A DNA stretch of 64,000 bases from assembly GCA_051453625.1 (NCBI GenBank), contig JBOZIK010000001.1:141855742-141919741 (forward strand), in the 5' to 3' direction. The position numbers and the translations under genes were made by a program. The stretch's first letter is position 1, and each line of letters begins with the position of its first letter. A model generated the notes under the pieces. The model was not told where the DNA came from and made no database searches. It was given only the letters and a program-made list of their open reading frames with translations. Of this stretch, positions 1 to 12,169 are shown piece by piece. Source of the DNA: Welwitschia mirabilis (taxonomy: Eukaryota > Gnetophyta > Gnetopsida > Welwitschiales).

Positions 1-268
1 GTTCCTCTATTTCTACTAGGTTCTGTAGGAAATATTCATCATACTCTCCCAAAAATGTATGTTAGGCTTGCAAATTTTTGAGCTTTACATCATTTCTCTT
101 AGTTGGATCAAAGGGTTTTTGGATTTCATTCTTTCTTTGTGCTAATAGTTCCTTGTGGGTTAAGGTAAAGGTAGGAGTAGCAATATAAGTATAAGTGGAG
201 GTAGACATTTTTATAAGTTTAGAAGAAGAAAGAACTTGTGAATTATGATTTGAAGAGGAAGATGATTT
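1..268 (-). pseudogene. Unrecognised Ser-rich coding trace
   Basis: The minus-strand frame is open from 268 (where a gap begins) to the window edge, about 89 codons, except for one TAA at 143-145 ('LQA*HTF'). The part next to the gap is Ser-rich (SSSSSNHNSQVLSSS). The first Met in frame is at 206-208, followed by MSTSTYTYIATPT and then a charged stretch (LTHKELLAQRKNEIQ, FDPTKRNDVKLKNLQ). Composition and the long open frame look protein-coding, unlike the surrounding A/T tracts, but I do not recognise a family. A gag-like protein of a retroelement is possible given the neighbourhood; this is a guess. Both ends are missing (gap and window edge). Confidence 0.35.
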
Positions 269-1074
269 NNNNNNNNNNNNNNNNNNNNNNNNNNNNNNNN
301 NNNNNNNNNNNNNNNNNNNNNNNNNNNNNNNNNNNNNNNNNNNNNNNNNNNNNNNNNNNNNNNNNNNNNNNNNNNNNNNNNNNNNNNNNNNNNNNNNNNN
401 NNNNNNNNNNNNNNNNNNNNNNNNNNNNNNNNNNNNNNNNNNNNNNNNNNNNNNNNNNNNNNNNNNNNNNNNNNNNNNNNNNNNNNNNNNNNNNNNNNNN
501 NNNNNNNNNNNNNNNNNNNNNNNNNNNNNNNNNNNNNNNNNNNNNNNNNNNNNNNNNNNNNNNNNNNNNNNNNNNNNNNNNNNNNNNNNNNNNNNNNNNN
601 NNNNNNNNNNNNNNNNNNNNNNNNNNNNNNNNNNNNNNNNNNNNNNNNNNNNNNNNNNNNNNNNNNNNNNNNNNNNNNNNNNNNNNNNNNNNNNNNNNNN
701 NNNNNNNNNNNNNNNNNNNNNNNNNNNNNNNNNNNNNNNNNNNNNNNNNNNNNNNNNNNNNNNNNNNNNNNNNNNNNNNNNNNNNNNNNNNNNNNNNNNN
801 NNNNNNNNNNNNNNNNNNNNNNNNNNNNNNNNNNNNNNNNNNNNNNNNNNNNNNNNNNNNNNNNNNNNNNNNNNNNNNNNNNNNNNNNNNNNNNNNNNNN
901 NNNNNNNNNNNNNNNNNNNNNNNNNNNNNNNNNNNNNNNNNNNNNNNNNNNNNNNNNNNNNNNNNNNNNNNNNNNNNNNNNNNNNNNNNNNNNNNNNNNN
1001 NNNNNNNNNNNNNNNNNNNNNNNNNNNNNNNNNNNNNNNNNNNNNNNNNNNNNNNNNNNNNNNNNNNNNNNNNN
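269..1074. other. Assembly gap (806 N)
   Basis: Run of N of non-default length, so probably an estimated gap size. Any frame read through it is meaningless. The flanks share no evident sequence. Confidence 0.99.
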
Positions 1075-1300
1075 ATCTTATAGAAATGAAAAATATGAAA
1101 ACCTAAAAAAATAATAAAAAATACAAAAAAAGAAAAATTAAAAAACAAAGATCAAAAAAGGAAAAAAAGCAAATTTGTAACTTAAAGTAAGAAAAGAAAA
1201 GAAAAACTAATAGAAAATTGAAAAAGCAATCTAAAATTAAAAAGTGAAAATGCAAACTAATCTGAGAAAAAATAAAAAACTAAAGAAAAATGTATATATA
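1075..1300 (+). repeat. A-rich low-complexity tract
   Basis: About 225 bases made almost entirely of A runs broken by single G, T or C, directly after a gap. There is no reading frame and no regular period. Such a tract may explain why the assembly broke here. Confidence 0.7.
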
Positions 1301-1837
1301 CATACTACACAGGTAAATAACTTCAAACCAAATTAGTTACATATGTAATAAGTTTGAACCTTATAGCTTCCTTAAACTTCTCTCCAGTAATAATGCTAAT
1401 TTATTAGTGTGTGAATTGTGTGCTCAAGCTAGTATTTCTTTTATATGGATATTTTATCCTTAGTACTTGTAAAATTTTAATAAAACACACATAAGAATGC
1501 ACTAGTATATGGGAGTCAACCCATTTGTCATAGTTTATAGAGGAATTACAAAAGTGGAAATTAGAAGATTACTAAAAAAGATTTGTTTTTCTAATCTAAC
1601 TTTCAGAATTAAAATGCAATGTAATAGGAAATGAAAAAATGAATGCAATGCAACCTAAATGCAAGTTTTAACTAGTTAACTAACTTGTTATCATCCAAGT
1701 TGTTCCTCACAACCTATATCAACATATGGATATCTATCACTTAACTATAATAACATAAGCTATAAGAAAGATAAAAACAATATATAAAAGAACAAATCAA
1801 TCAATATTTTATTAATTAAAATGCTTTCTATCTACTT

Positions 1838-1968
1838 ACAAAGTAATAGATTCTTAATTAAGGAGACATAGCCTAACAGCAAGGAAAGCCTTCTTTGCAA
1901 CTATTACAAAGTAGCAGCTTCTTAATGGAGACATAATCCAACACTCAAAAAAGCCCTTCTCTATAAAT
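1838..1968. repeat. Imperfect tandem duplication, about 68 bp unit
   Basis: Two units begin with ACAAAGTA (1838 and 1906). Each continues with TTCTTAAT, GGAGACATA and an AAAGCC-CTTCT block in the same order. No gap lies between them, so this looks like a genuine local duplication that has since diverged. Confidence 0.6.
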
Positions 1969-2324
1969 AATGGATGAATTCCTTGCTCAATTGCTCTCAA
2001 AATGTCATAAGAACAATTAATACAATTAAGATGAGTAAATGGAGGACCTAATGAAGGTTTTTATCTATTCAAATCATCTAAGAGTTATAATAGACCAAAG
2101 GATGTCATATTAATGATTACATAAATAATGGAGTTTGTTTCATATTATTCATGTCTTCTATATGCCTTTTTGTCTTCTAGATNNNNNNNNNNNNNNNNNN
2201 NNNNNNNNNNNNNNNNNNNNNNNNNNNNNNNNNNNNNNNNNNNNNNNNNNNNNNNNNNNNNNNNNNCTTCTATAATCCTTGATCTTTCATCTTATCCTAA
2301 CTTTTTAACTTTTACATGCTTTCT

Positions 2325-2420
2325 TGGCATAACATCTTCTTGATTTTATGGAAGATCTTCTTGATGTAACATCTTCTTGATATCTTTTGGAATGTTTTCT
2401 TGATGTAACATCTTCTTTGC
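2325..2420. repeat. Short repeats of a TAACATCTTCTT motif
   Basis: The motif CTTGATGTAACATCTTCTT occurs at about 2359-2380 and again at about 2396-2416, with a related copy (GCATAACATCTTCTTGAT) at about 2327. Spacing is near 37 bp. Function unknown. Confidence 0.5.
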
Positions 2421-2569
2421 ATAATGTCTTTTCCACATGTCTTTTTCAAATAATTTATAATTATTTTACTTTGATCCAAATTATTATTAACTCTTTATTT
2501 TGATCTTCATTATCAAAAGTGATTCATATAAGCATTAAGCCTATAAAAAGACCTAAACACACACTCTAA

Positions 2570-3606
2570 TCATGATGTTAAATATGGTTAATTCAACTTA
2601 TAAAAATCATCATGGAAAGCACCTATATTAGTTATAAAGAAGAAGACTCAAACACTAAGATTATGCATTGATTATAGATAGCTAAATAAGGTTACTGTCA
2701 ATAAGAAGTATATTGTTGTCAAGAATAGATGATGTTTTTAATCATCTCAAGGGAGATAAGGTATTCTCAAAAATTGACCTACTTTATAGATATTATCAAG
2801 TTCAAATTAAGAAAAAAAATATTTATGAAATAGCATTCAAAATTCACTATGAGTATTATCAGTTCATTGTTATGCCTTTTAATTTAACTAATTCCCCTAT
2901 AACACTTATAAGTCTTATGAATTACATCTTTCAACCACATATTGATTCCTTTATTTATTGATTATATCCTCATTTATTTTAAGACTTGTGAAGAGCATGA
3001 TAAATACTTAAGAATATTATTACAAACTTTTAGAAATTACCAGTTATATGCTAACATAGAAAAATGCTCTTTTTTGGAAATATTTCATTCAATTTCTAGG
3101 TCATGTAATATCTAAGTAAGGTATTTTAATTAAACAAGGTAAAGTTAGAGCAATAATGAAATCGTCAGTACCTACAAATATTACTATGTTTAGATTCTTT
3201 CTCAGTCTTACCAGGTACTATTTTCCATTCATCTTTAGATTCTCTAAGATAGCTTCATCNNNNNNNNNNAAAAATAAAGACTTTTAATAGATAGAAAAAT
3301 GCCAATAGTTATTTTATTATCTTAAATGATGTTAACTAGTTCTCTAGTATTAGTAATACTAGATGATCCAAAGAACTTTTTAGTTTATACTAATACATTT
3401 GGAGAAGGTATTGGAGTAGTTATTAAATAAGATAAGAGAGTAATATTTAATTAGCTACAATAATGTTTGCTTTAAAGTTATGGAAGTATTATCTCTATAG
3501 TATAAAGTTTCAAGTTTGGATAGATTATAAGAGTTTAAAATACATTTTAACTCAACCAAACTTAAACCTTAGGTACAGAATATAAATGAAATTTCTATTT
3601 TATTTT
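2570..3606 (+). pseudogene. Chromovirus RT-RNase H remnant, copy A
   Basis: Degenerate Ty3/gypsy pol of Del/Tekay chromovirus type. Reading across frameshifts gives the RT start (SSWKAPILVIKKK, LRLCIDYR, LNKVTVNKKY), the palm (DVFNHLKGDKVFSKIDL, YYQVQIKKKNIYEIAFKIHY, FIVMPFNLTNSP) and then RNase H traces near 3340 (LDDPKNFLVYTNTFGEGIGVVI). The stretch 2713-2961 is open for 82 codons. The catalytic box is damaged here: TTATTGATTATATCCTC, where copy B has GATGAT. Gag, protease and the 5' LTR are absent, so the element is 5'-truncated. A 10-N gap lies at 3260-3269. From 2721 on, this is the same sequence as 3707-4660 across a 100-N gap, probably an assembly duplicate. Relative to copy B it lacks about 55 bp near 3449. 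Confidence 0.85.
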
Positions 3607-3706
3607 NNNNNNNNNNNNNNNNNNNNNNNNNNNNNNNNNNNNNNNNNNNNNNNNNNNNNNNNNNNNNNNNNNNNNNNNNNNNNNNNNNNNNNNNNNNNNN
3701 NNNNNN
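3607..3706. other. 100-N gap flanked by duplicate sequence
   Basis: Exactly 100 N. Sequence after it restarts at the equivalent of 2721, so about 890 bases are repeated with about 4-5% mismatch. Most simply an end-to-end join of overlapping contigs or haplotypes. Confidence 0.9.
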
Positions 3707-5910
3707 AAGAATAGATGATGTTTTTAATCAGCTCAAGGGAGATATGGTATTCTCAAAAATTGACTACATTATAGATATTATCAAGTTCAAATTAAGAAAA
3801 AAAAATATTTATAAAATAGCATTCAAAATTCACTATGAGTATTATGAGTTCATTGTTATTCCTTTTAATTTAACTAATTACCCTATAATACTTATAAGTC
3901 TTATGAATTACATCTTTCAATCACATCTTGATTCCTTTATTTATTGATGATATCCTCATTTATTTTAAGACTTATGAAGAGCGTGATAAATACTTAAGAA
4001 TATTATTACAAACTTTTAGAAATTTCCAATTATACGATAACATAGAAAAATACTCTTTTTTGGGAATATTTCATTCAATTTCTAGGTCATGTAATATCTA
4101 AGCAAGGTATTTTAATTAATCAATATAAAGTCAGAGCAATAATGAGATCATCAATACCTACAAATATTACTATGTTTAGATGCTTTCTCAATCTTACCAG
4201 GTACTATTTTCCATTCATCTTTAGATTCTCTAAGATAGATTCATCATTAATAAGCTTTTAAAGAAAAATAAAGACTTTTAATAGATAGAAAAATGTTAGT
4301 AGTTATTTTATTATCTTAAATGATGTTAACTAGTTCTCTAGTCTTAGTAATACTAGATGATCCAAAGAATTTTTTAGTTTATACTAATACATTTGGAGAA
4401 TGTATTGGAGTAGTTATTAAATAAGATAAGAGAGTAATAACTTATAGATTTAAACAACTTAAACTCATAAAGGAAATTATTCTATTCATAATATTCAATT
4501 AGCTACAATAATGTTTGCTTTAAAGTTATGGAAGTATTATCTCTATAGTGTAAAGTTTCAAGTTTGAATAGATTATAAGAGTTTAAAATACATTTTAACT
4601 CAACCATACTTAAACCTTAGGCAACGAATATAAATGAAATTTCTATTTAATTTTGATATAGAGATATTATAGCATGAAGGTAAGGAAACAAGGTTGCAAA
4701 TGCGATTATCTCAAAATAATTATAAAAGTTCAAAGCCAAATTTCTATTATTATTTTAAAGTGATATAAAATCAATGAGAATTGTCAAAAATTAAAAACTG
4801 ATTATAAAAATCAATAGATTTAGAGCATTTTAGTATTTAATCAAATGGTATTATCAGATTTAATGGAATATTTTTGTTCCTAATATATATAAAATTAAAC
4901 ATAAGTTCATCTTTAAATTTTATAATCCACCTATAGTAGGTCATTTTAAAAAATGTATCAAAATATGAAATAAAAATTTTGGTGGTTAAGAATGAAAAAG
5001 GATATTGCAAAATTTATGTCAAGGTGCCTTAATTGTTAATAAGCTAAAGCAAACTATAGAAATATGATAAGAATACTTAATCCTCATGAAATTCTAGAAT
5101 ATAAATGGAACATGATTTGCATGGACATTATTGTAAGACTCCCAAAAACGTAAAGAGATAATGACTCTATCATGGTAATAATTGATAGAGTAACTAAGTC
5201 AGAACATTTCATTCTAGTAAAATCTACTTATGATGATAAGGATATAGCCAAAGTATGTATTCAAAATATTTTTTAATTACATGGTGTGCCTTTAGTACTT
5301 ACATTTAATAGGAATTAAAAATTCACTTCAAAATTTTGGCAAGAGTTACAAATGGGTTTGGGAACCAAGTTAAATATGAGCACTAAATTTCATCCTCACA
5401 TAGATGGTTAGGCAAAAAGAGTTAATCAAATTTTAGAAGATATTCTCAAAGTATGTATTCTAGGTATTCCTAAGAGCTGAAAAGAGTTGCTAAAAAGAGT
5501 ACCTATTATTAGTAGAATTTGCATATAATAATAGTTATAAAAGTTCAATTTAAATGACTCTTATTAAAGCCATATATAATAGAAAATGTAAAAAGCACCC
5601 ATTTCATGGATAGAATATAAAGAAATATTGACTATAGGATAAAAATATTACAAGAAATAAAACGTAAATTGAGGATCATTAAGGATAGACTTAAAAAAAC
5701 AACAAATAGGCAAAGATATATGCAAACTATCAAAGAAGACATCTTGAATTCAAAATAGATGATTATGTATTTATCAAAGTTTCATCACTAAAATTAGTAA
5801 TGAGAGGAGTTAAAAGATCAAAATTGGCTTTTTAGTTCATTAGATCATTTAAAATATTATAAAGAGTTAGGCTTGTTGCATACAAGCATCTTTTCTCTTC
5901 TTAAATATTG
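3707..5910 (+). pseudogene. Chromovirus RT, RNase H and integrase remnant
   Basis: This continues the same plus-strand Del/Tekay-type pol. RT retains the FIDDILIY catalytic box near 3940-3965, then KYLRILLQTFRNFQLY. RNase H follows (FLVYTNTFGE, near 4375). Integrase begins near 4975: MKKDIAKFMSRCLNC (zinc-binding tail), WNMICMDIIVRLPKT, HDSIMVIIDRVTKS-like DNDSIMVIIDRVTKSEHF, LHGVPLVLTFNR, KFTSKFWQELQMGLGTKLN and FHPHIDG. The C-terminal arm RLKKTTNRQRYMQT comes near 5690. Stops and frameshifts are frequent throughout. Integrase after RNase H is the Ty3/gypsy order, and the wording fits chromoviruses rather than Athila. A 100-N gap ends the copy, after which the integrase repeats. Confidence 0.85.
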
Positions 5911-6010
5911 NNNNNNNNNNNNNNNNNNNNNNNNNNNNNNNNNNNNNNNNNNNNNNNNNNNNNNNNNNNNNNNNNNNNNNNNNNNNNNNNNNNNNNNNNN
6001 NNNNNNNNNN
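5911..6010. other. 100-N gap flanked by duplicate sequence
   Basis: Sequence after the gap (TAAAGAGATAATGACTC) restarts at about 5151, duplicating about 760 bases of integrase with a few percent mismatch. Confidence 0.9.
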
Positions 6011-7037
6011 TAAAGAGATAATGACTCTATCATGGTAATAATTGATAGAGTAACTAAGTCAGCACATTTCATTCTAACTAAATCTACTTATGATGTCAAG
6101 GGTATAGCCAAAGTATGTATTCAAAATATTATTTGATTACATGGTGTGCCTTTAGTACTTACTTTTAATAGGAATTAAAAATTCATTTCAAAATTTTGGC
6201 AAGAATTACAAATGGGTTTGGAAACGAAGTTAAATATGAGCACTAAATTTCATCCTCACATAGATGATCAGGCAAAAAGAGTTAACCAAATTTTAGAAGA
6301 TATTCTCAAAGTATGTATTCTAGGTAATCCTAAGAGCTAAAAAGAGTTACTAAAAAGAGTACCTATTATTAGTAGAATTTGCATATAATAATAGTTATAA
6401 AATTTTAATTTAAATGACTCTTATTAAAGCCATATATAATAGAAAATGTAAAAAACACCCACTTCATGGATATAATATAAAGAAATATTGATTATAGGAT
6501 AAAAAATATTACAAGAAATAAAAAGTGAAATGAGGATCATTGAGGATAGACTTAAAAAAGCAACAAATAGGCAAAGATATATGCAAACTATCAAAGAAGA
6601 CATCTTGAGTTCAAAATAGATGATGGTGTATTTATCAAGGTTTCATTACTAAAATTAGTAATGAGAGGAGTTAAGAGATCAAAATTGGCTTTTTGGTTCA
6701 TTAGATAATTTAAAATATTATAAAGAGTTAGTCTCGTTGCATACACTCATCTTTTCTCTTCTTAATTATTGCACATGCATGATTTTTTTCATGTAAGTAT
6801 ACTATGAAACTATATTGGAGATCCTTCTCATGTATTAAATTGGTTTCATATTTAGGTTGAACTAGATTGTTCAATTATAAAGATCCTAGAAATAGTGCTG
6901 AATCAATAAACTATTAATTTATCAAATAGGAGATCCATCAAGTGAAGTTGGAGTGAAGTAATTAAAGTGTTCGTGAAGCTACTTGGGAGCTCAAGGAAAT
7001 AATGAAAAATCAATATGTAAATTCTTTTGANNNNNNN
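6011..7037 (+). pseudogene. Chromovirus integrase C-terminus and chromodomain tail
   Basis: Second copy of the integrase core and C-terminal arm, then sequence not present before the gap. After the GPY/F-like region (KLAFWFI) and VAYTLIF come HDFFHVSIL and GDPSHVLNWFHI near 6780-6850, the usual 'vFHVSmLrkYv.DpsHv' block before the chromodomain. Finally SVREATWELKEIMKNQY near 6970-7020 matches the conserved EEATWE...Y end of Del/Tekay chromodomains. Pol therefore ends at about 7030, where 7 N (7031-7037) hide the stop. The PPT and 3' LTR follow directly, so the order is complete at this end. Confidence 0.85.
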
Positions 7038-7099
7038 AATATGTAGTTAATTATTCTTAAATTCTTTATATATCTTGATGTCTAAGAGTAAATCAATCT

Positions 7100-7112
7100 A
7101 AGGAGGAGAGGA
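7100..7112 (+). promoter_or_regulatory. Polypurine tract of plus-strand chromovirus
   Basis: AAGGAGGAGAGGA lies immediately before TGTGTATCCC, about 70 bases after the end of pol. Position and purine content fit the primer site for plus-strand DNA synthesis of an LTR retrotransposon. Confidence 0.75.
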
Positions 7113-8213
7113 TGTGTATCCCATATTTTGTAAACCCTAAGTACTTGGATATTAAGTTTATTAACCTCTTAATCAAATTATAAATTACTATTTTTTAAAG
7201 GCCTTGCTAAATAAGATAGTACTTCAAATTAATATTAGTCTTTAAATTTCATAATTTACCATAAAAATTATCATAATTATATAAGAGTTTTTATAAGAGA
7301 ATCTATCTAAACTTTAAAGTTAGATAAACCCATTATGTAAGGAATTAGAACCATATGATAAAAATAATAAATTTAATATGTCAAGAGGACACATTAATAC
7401 ATTTTACATCTTATTTACTCATTTAAATTCTTTGTAAATATGATAGATGTACTATATTATGAATAGACATTTTTTTCCTTATGATATGTGATTAATATAT
7501 TTTATGCATTATGAAACAAATGAGCATGTAAATAAGTATGTGCACTCTTACTTAAAACTAAGAATGATAAATGAGTAGATTTATTTTATCATAACTTTTA
7601 TTTTCTTGAGATGTGTAATGGAATTTAATTCATAGCACATTTGTTATTTTATTCATTATAATTGAAGAGTTTATCTAATTACGATTTGTGCATTTATTCT
7701 TTTGATGCATGTCTTAAATGAATTAGACTTACTTATGAACCTATGAAGGATTAATAAAGAGCTGGCATGAGGAAATAATACATGTAATTTATCTTGCTAT
7801 TTAAAGAAACAAAATTACTTACCCTAATTATGTGCATGAGTCATAAATATGATTCCTCTTTTTATACTCTAATGTCACTTATTACTCATCCCATTTATTA
7901 ATGATAAAACATGTGATCTTATAATTTTAATTATATGCCTTTTGTTTATTTATATATGGAGAACTTTGCCTCTCTTGTAAAAAAAAGGAAGCACTCTCAA
8001 TTCTATTTTTCATGCAAGTGCATTTTCCTTCTTTCTTATCTTTTTTTATCATTCTCTTAAACTTGGAGCCTGAAGCTTGGAAGCTTGGAGCGAAGGACTC
8101 TTAAACTTGAATCTTCATCAATCTTTAACTATCAAGAACTTACTAATCTTTTCAAGTAAGCTATTTACTTATGTTATCATTGCATTACATCACTATTTAT
8201 GGTATATCATAAA
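7113..8213 (+). repeat. 3' LTR of plus-strand chromovirus, first part
   Basis: Begins TGTGTATCCCATATTTTGTAAACCCTA right after the PPT. A TATA box (TTTATATATGG, about 7948-7960) is followed by CTTTGCCTCTCTTGTAAAA and a CTTGGAGCCTGAAGCTTGGAAGCTTGGAGC element (about 8063-8092), a plausible promoter and R region. The LTR runs into a 100-N gap. Beyond it, 8314 onward repeats from about 7822 and then extends the LTR; its 3' boundary could not be fixed, because no second LTR is in the window. Confidence 0.7.
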
Positions 8214-8313
8214 NNNNNNNNNNNNNNNNNNNNNNNNNNNNNNNNNNNNNNNNNNNNNNNNNNNNNNNNNNNNNNNNNNNNNNNNNNNNNNNNNNNNNNN
8301 NNNNNNNNNNNNN
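8214..8313. other. 100-N gap flanked by duplicate sequence
   Basis: ATTACTCATCCTAGTTAGGTGC after the gap matches TTACCCTAATTATGTGC at about 7818, and the match then runs for about 390 bases. Confidence 0.9.
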
Positions 8314-10319
8314 ATTACTCATCCTAGTTAGGTGCATGAGTCATAAATATGATTCCTCTTTTTATACTCTAATGTCACTTATTACTCATCCCACTTATTA
8401 ATGATGAAACATGTGATGTTATAATTTTAATTATATGTCTTTTGTTTATTTATATATGGAGACCTTTGCCTCTCTTGTAAAAAAGGAAGTACTCTCAATT
8501 CTATTTTTCATGTAAGTGCATTTTCCTTCTTTCTTATCTTTTTTTTTTTTTTTTATTCTCTTAATTATGGAGCCTGAAGCTTGGAAGCTTGGAGCCAAGG
8601 ACTCTTAAACTTGAATCTTCATCAATCATTAACTATTAAGAACTTACTAATCTTTTCAAGTAAGCTATTTACTTATGTTAGCATTTCATTACATCACTAT
8701 TTATGATATATCATAAAAATACATTATTCCCTTCCATTGACTCTTATAAAGATTTAGAGAGATATAAGGGATTTCTTATGCTTGGTGATTGACGTTACCA
8801 ATGGATGATTATAATTAATTGACTAGTTTATGGATTTACTATATACTCAAATGTGCATGTTTATTTTGTATTAATATATGCAACAATATATGATTCATTC
8901 ATTATGCATTAGGTCTATCTTATTTAGGATAAAGTATGATTCTTAAAAATATCTTTTAGGCTAGTACTCTTTCATGGTAATCTTAAAGCTCATTGTAACT
9001 ACTTTTGTGAATTGATTTAATTTTCCTTCTTAAATTGATTTGTAAGAGTACTATTTAGTAAAGCTATACTATAAATAATTATTTTATCTAGTGTATTCAT
9101 TATTTTTCTAATTCAAATTATTATATAATTAGTTGTTGATCCTTTAATATATTTTCTTTAGTGAAAGTTAAATTTCTAGAACAGATGCATAGGTTAAAAA
9201 CACCATGGATCATTAATTAGTATGTAGAATTAGTGAACTTATTTCTATAAGTATAGTATTGTGTTATGTTTGTGAAAATATAAAAATAATAATTTTTCTA
9301 ATGTGTAATAGGTTTTAATAAATTTATTTGTTAAAATGCATTAGGCAATAAATTCAAAAAATAATAAGTAATTTATTTATGTTTATATAACTAATAGTTA
9401 AGATATATACAAATGTGAGTCTCCTAAGTTATAGGGAATTAAATAAGCTTTCTATAACATCTTGAATCATTTAAAAACACAAAGTATATCAAAGTTATTA
9501 TCATTTTAATATAGTATGATATGACTATAAGTTTAGAAAATTTGACTACTTTTAACTTTAATACTTAAACTTAGATATAATATTTTTAGAATTCAAGATA
9601 GCTTATTTTGTTTTGAAGGATCCCATTATGAATTTAATTTATGAAAAATTACTATAATTTATTTTTTAATTTGTCATTAATTAATTATTAAATTTTTAAT
9701 TTTGGTATCTTCTTAGAGTTTGAAAAATTAAAATTAATGCTTTAAATAATAGAAAAATTATTACATAAGTGTTTTTAAAAAATTTGAACATATATCATAA
9801 GCTTTTATCAATAGCATTAAGTTACATTACCTAGAAATAATATTTTATTAAGATAAATACCTCTTTTGCATCTTTCCTTTATCTTACTTTGAATGTACAT
9901 TCTTCTAAGAATTTTCACCTTATTAGTTTAAGTAACATAAATAATTTTTAGTTTATCACTTATTTTATTGACTTATAATATAGTAATATGGTTTTGAATA
10001 ATGAGTTATATTTTAAAAACCATTGTTAAACTATACTCCTTTTTTAAATCTTTCTTACACAATGAAGATTGTTATATAAACATGGAAGAATACTTCTAGA
10101 ATTGGCATAGCTCCAAATATGGATTGGTTTTTTTAAGTACTTTATTAAGATTTGATTTGATAAATTTTGAATTTTATTATTATTAGTTAAAAAAGAAAAA
10201 AGTTCTTTATTCAAATTTTTATTACAATAATATTAAAATAAAGATGTTTTAGTATGCTTCTTTTCTCTTTTATGATTGTTTCTATAAAATGAACTAATAG
10301 TGATTATAATTATTATAAC
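8314..10319 (+). repeat. 3' LTR continuation, then noncoding AT-rich DNA
   Basis: 8314-8715 repeats 7822-8213 (TATA box about 8451-8460, the CTTGGAGC block about 8570-8595, with an expanded T run at 8540-8554). After 8715 the sequence is new and may hold the LTR's U5 end. From about 9200 to 10,319 I see no coding trace or repeat structure. Confidence 0.5.
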
Positions 10320-10593
10320 TATAGGAATTTCAGATTCCATTACTGTAAAGGGCTAGTACTAAGATAAAAACCTCAAGAAGAATGCATGATTGTTTTTTAA
10401 AGTAGCTCAAAGATCATATTAAAATAAAGTAATTATATACAAATAAATATGCCAAGTTTTGCATGTAAAAGGTCCATGAAATAAGGATTTAACCTTAATA
10501 ATCTTAATCACTTCTTGGAAAACAACCTAGTCATCATGCTTATGGGAATTTCCATGTGTTTTTATTTAATAAATAATACAAAATACACAATAA
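10320..10593 (-). repeat. 3' LTR of the kinase-carrying element
   Basis: Left copy of the LTR pair. Blocks shared with the right copy include TTTCAGAT-CCATTACT, AAGATAAAA, TATGCCAAGTTT, CATGAAATAA-GATTTAA, CTTAATAATCT and TTTTATTTAATAAATAATA. Confidence 0.75.
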
Positions 10594-12169
10594 ACTCCCT
10601 TTAATGTTAAATCCCCAAATATATAATAAATTTAACATGACAATTATTAGAATGTACCTTTAACATACCATGATAAAACTGATAAGCGAAATAGGGGATA
10701 TCATAAGGAACTTTATAAGGCATAATAAGGGACTCCATAAGGAATAACAAAGAATAAACTTGAAAAACTAGAAACAATAATGCAAATATTGCCAAGATAG
10801 AAGAGAAATATAAAGCTTAAAATATTTTTAGTATACTTGGTTGGAACAAGTTTTCAATCTAGCTTTCATAGAAAGTTTACCTCCTTTTTCTTGTTGGGAT
10901 TTTTTTGATTATAAGTGGTATCGCATACCATCATCTATAAATACTTTCTACATGGACAAGTATAATCTCATGAATAATAAAATTTCTTATATATAAGTTT
11001 TTAGGAGGTGGTAAATTTGATTCCTTAACTTTGCTTTATAAAAAATGTTTTTTAGCAAATAAAGCAAAGTGATTTATTATAAATCACTCATAGTAATAAT
11101 AGTACTAGATTGAGAGAATCCTTTGGATGTTTTTTTTATTAATAATAAAAATGATTTCTTCCCTTTTAATTTAGTAAACTTGGCTTCAAACTATATCATG
11201 AATAAAGCATTGCTTACCAAGGACTCACCTTTAATGACTTGGATCTATGGATGCTTCCTTTTGAGCATGCTAATATTACCTACCCTTTTGACATCCAATG
11301 GCATTATCTCCTTAAAATTACCATCCAAACCTTAATAGTAGGGACTATTTCTTAGTAAAGACCTCTTCTATCAAAATAATCATAGCAAATTTTTGATTTA
11401 CTAATGTAGATGCTAGTCATTATCAAAGTACTAGTATCATTCATATACTTTGCAAGGGCTAATTAATGTGTGGAGATGTGAAACTCTTTCATCTCAAAAA
11501 GGCTATTTCTAAAAACTTAACATGATCAAGAGTGTCATTACAGTAAAGAAAAAAATCATAATCATCCCCATAGAAGTTAAATAAGCAACTAGAAGAGAGA
11601 TTTAATGGAAATAAGAGCTAATANNNNNNNNNNNNNNNNNNNNNNNNNNNNNNNNNNNNNNNNNNNNNNNNNNNNNNNNNNNNNNNNNNNNNNNNNNNNN
11701 NNNNNNNNNNNNNNNNNNNNNNNNNNNNNNNNNNNNNNNNNNNNNNNNNNNNNNNNNNNNNNNTTACTGAAACTAATCATGTGCCTCTATCCCAAATCCC
11801 TTTCTTAAAGAAATATGCAATAATTATTGTATTTAAAGTGAAGAAAGGGGTTACTAAGACCCAAACATTTTTGATATGAATGGTAAAGCTTAAATATCAT
11901 AGAATCTGATAAATGAAGGTAGTAGTAACTATTAAACCTAGATAAAGGATGGTTTTATAATTGAAATAGGGATCAAATTCATGAATCATGCTCTTGTAAC
12001 ATAAGATACTAAATAGGCTAGTAATGAAGGCCAAAACATAGATCAAATAGAGAATGTCAATGTATATTAGAAGATCTTGTTGCTTTAGCTTTAGCCTAAA
12101 GTTTCTAAAAATTATTGGATCTAATTTCAAGCCTAAGAATGTCATTATTTAAATGAATTTATACTTCTC
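10594..12169. other. Element interior without recognisable gene
   Basis: Internal sequence between the 3' LTR and the kinase fragment. Minus-strand frames give some protein-like wording (for example DDYDFFLYCNDTLDHVKFLE near 11,510-11,570), which may be further captured or coding sequence, but I could not assign it. Confidence 0.4.
11624..11763. other. Assembly gap (140 N)
   Basis: Gap inside the kinase-carrying element. No duplicated flank was noticed, so it is probably a sized gap. Confidence 0.95.

Larger units (their letters stand above)
1321..2565. other. Noncoding, no gene seen
   Basis: AT-rich sequence with stops in all frames. It contains a 68-bp imperfect tandem duplication (1838-1968), an 84-N gap (2183-2266) and a small repeat cluster (2325-2420), described separately. 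No retroelement domain could be read upstream of 2570. Confidence 0.6.

Noticed and set aside
238-1148. Long open frames on both strands across 269-1074
   Set aside because: They consist almost entirely of N; the same holds for frames at 13,883-14,470, 33,828-34,443, 39,210-40,085 and 61,809-62,612.
2721-4660. Apparent tandem duplication of the RT gene
   Set aside because: The copies meet at a 100-N gap, a pattern repeated at many other gaps, so an assembly duplication is more likely than two tandem genes.
11123-11335. 70-codon plus-strand frame
   Set aside because: No family recognised; it lies antisense to the element's coding direction and is probably chance.
11500-11580. Possible RT YxDD-like wording (FFLYCNDTLDHV) in the kinase-carrying element
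   Set aside because: A single short stretch without flanking RT motifs; not enough to call reverse transcriptase.
11897-12145. 82-codon hydrophobic minus-strand frame resembling a membrane protein
   Set aside because: AT-rich sequence tends to give Ile/Leu/Phe-rich frames; no motif was recognised. It may be a decayed kinase C-lobe in another frame, but that is not supported.
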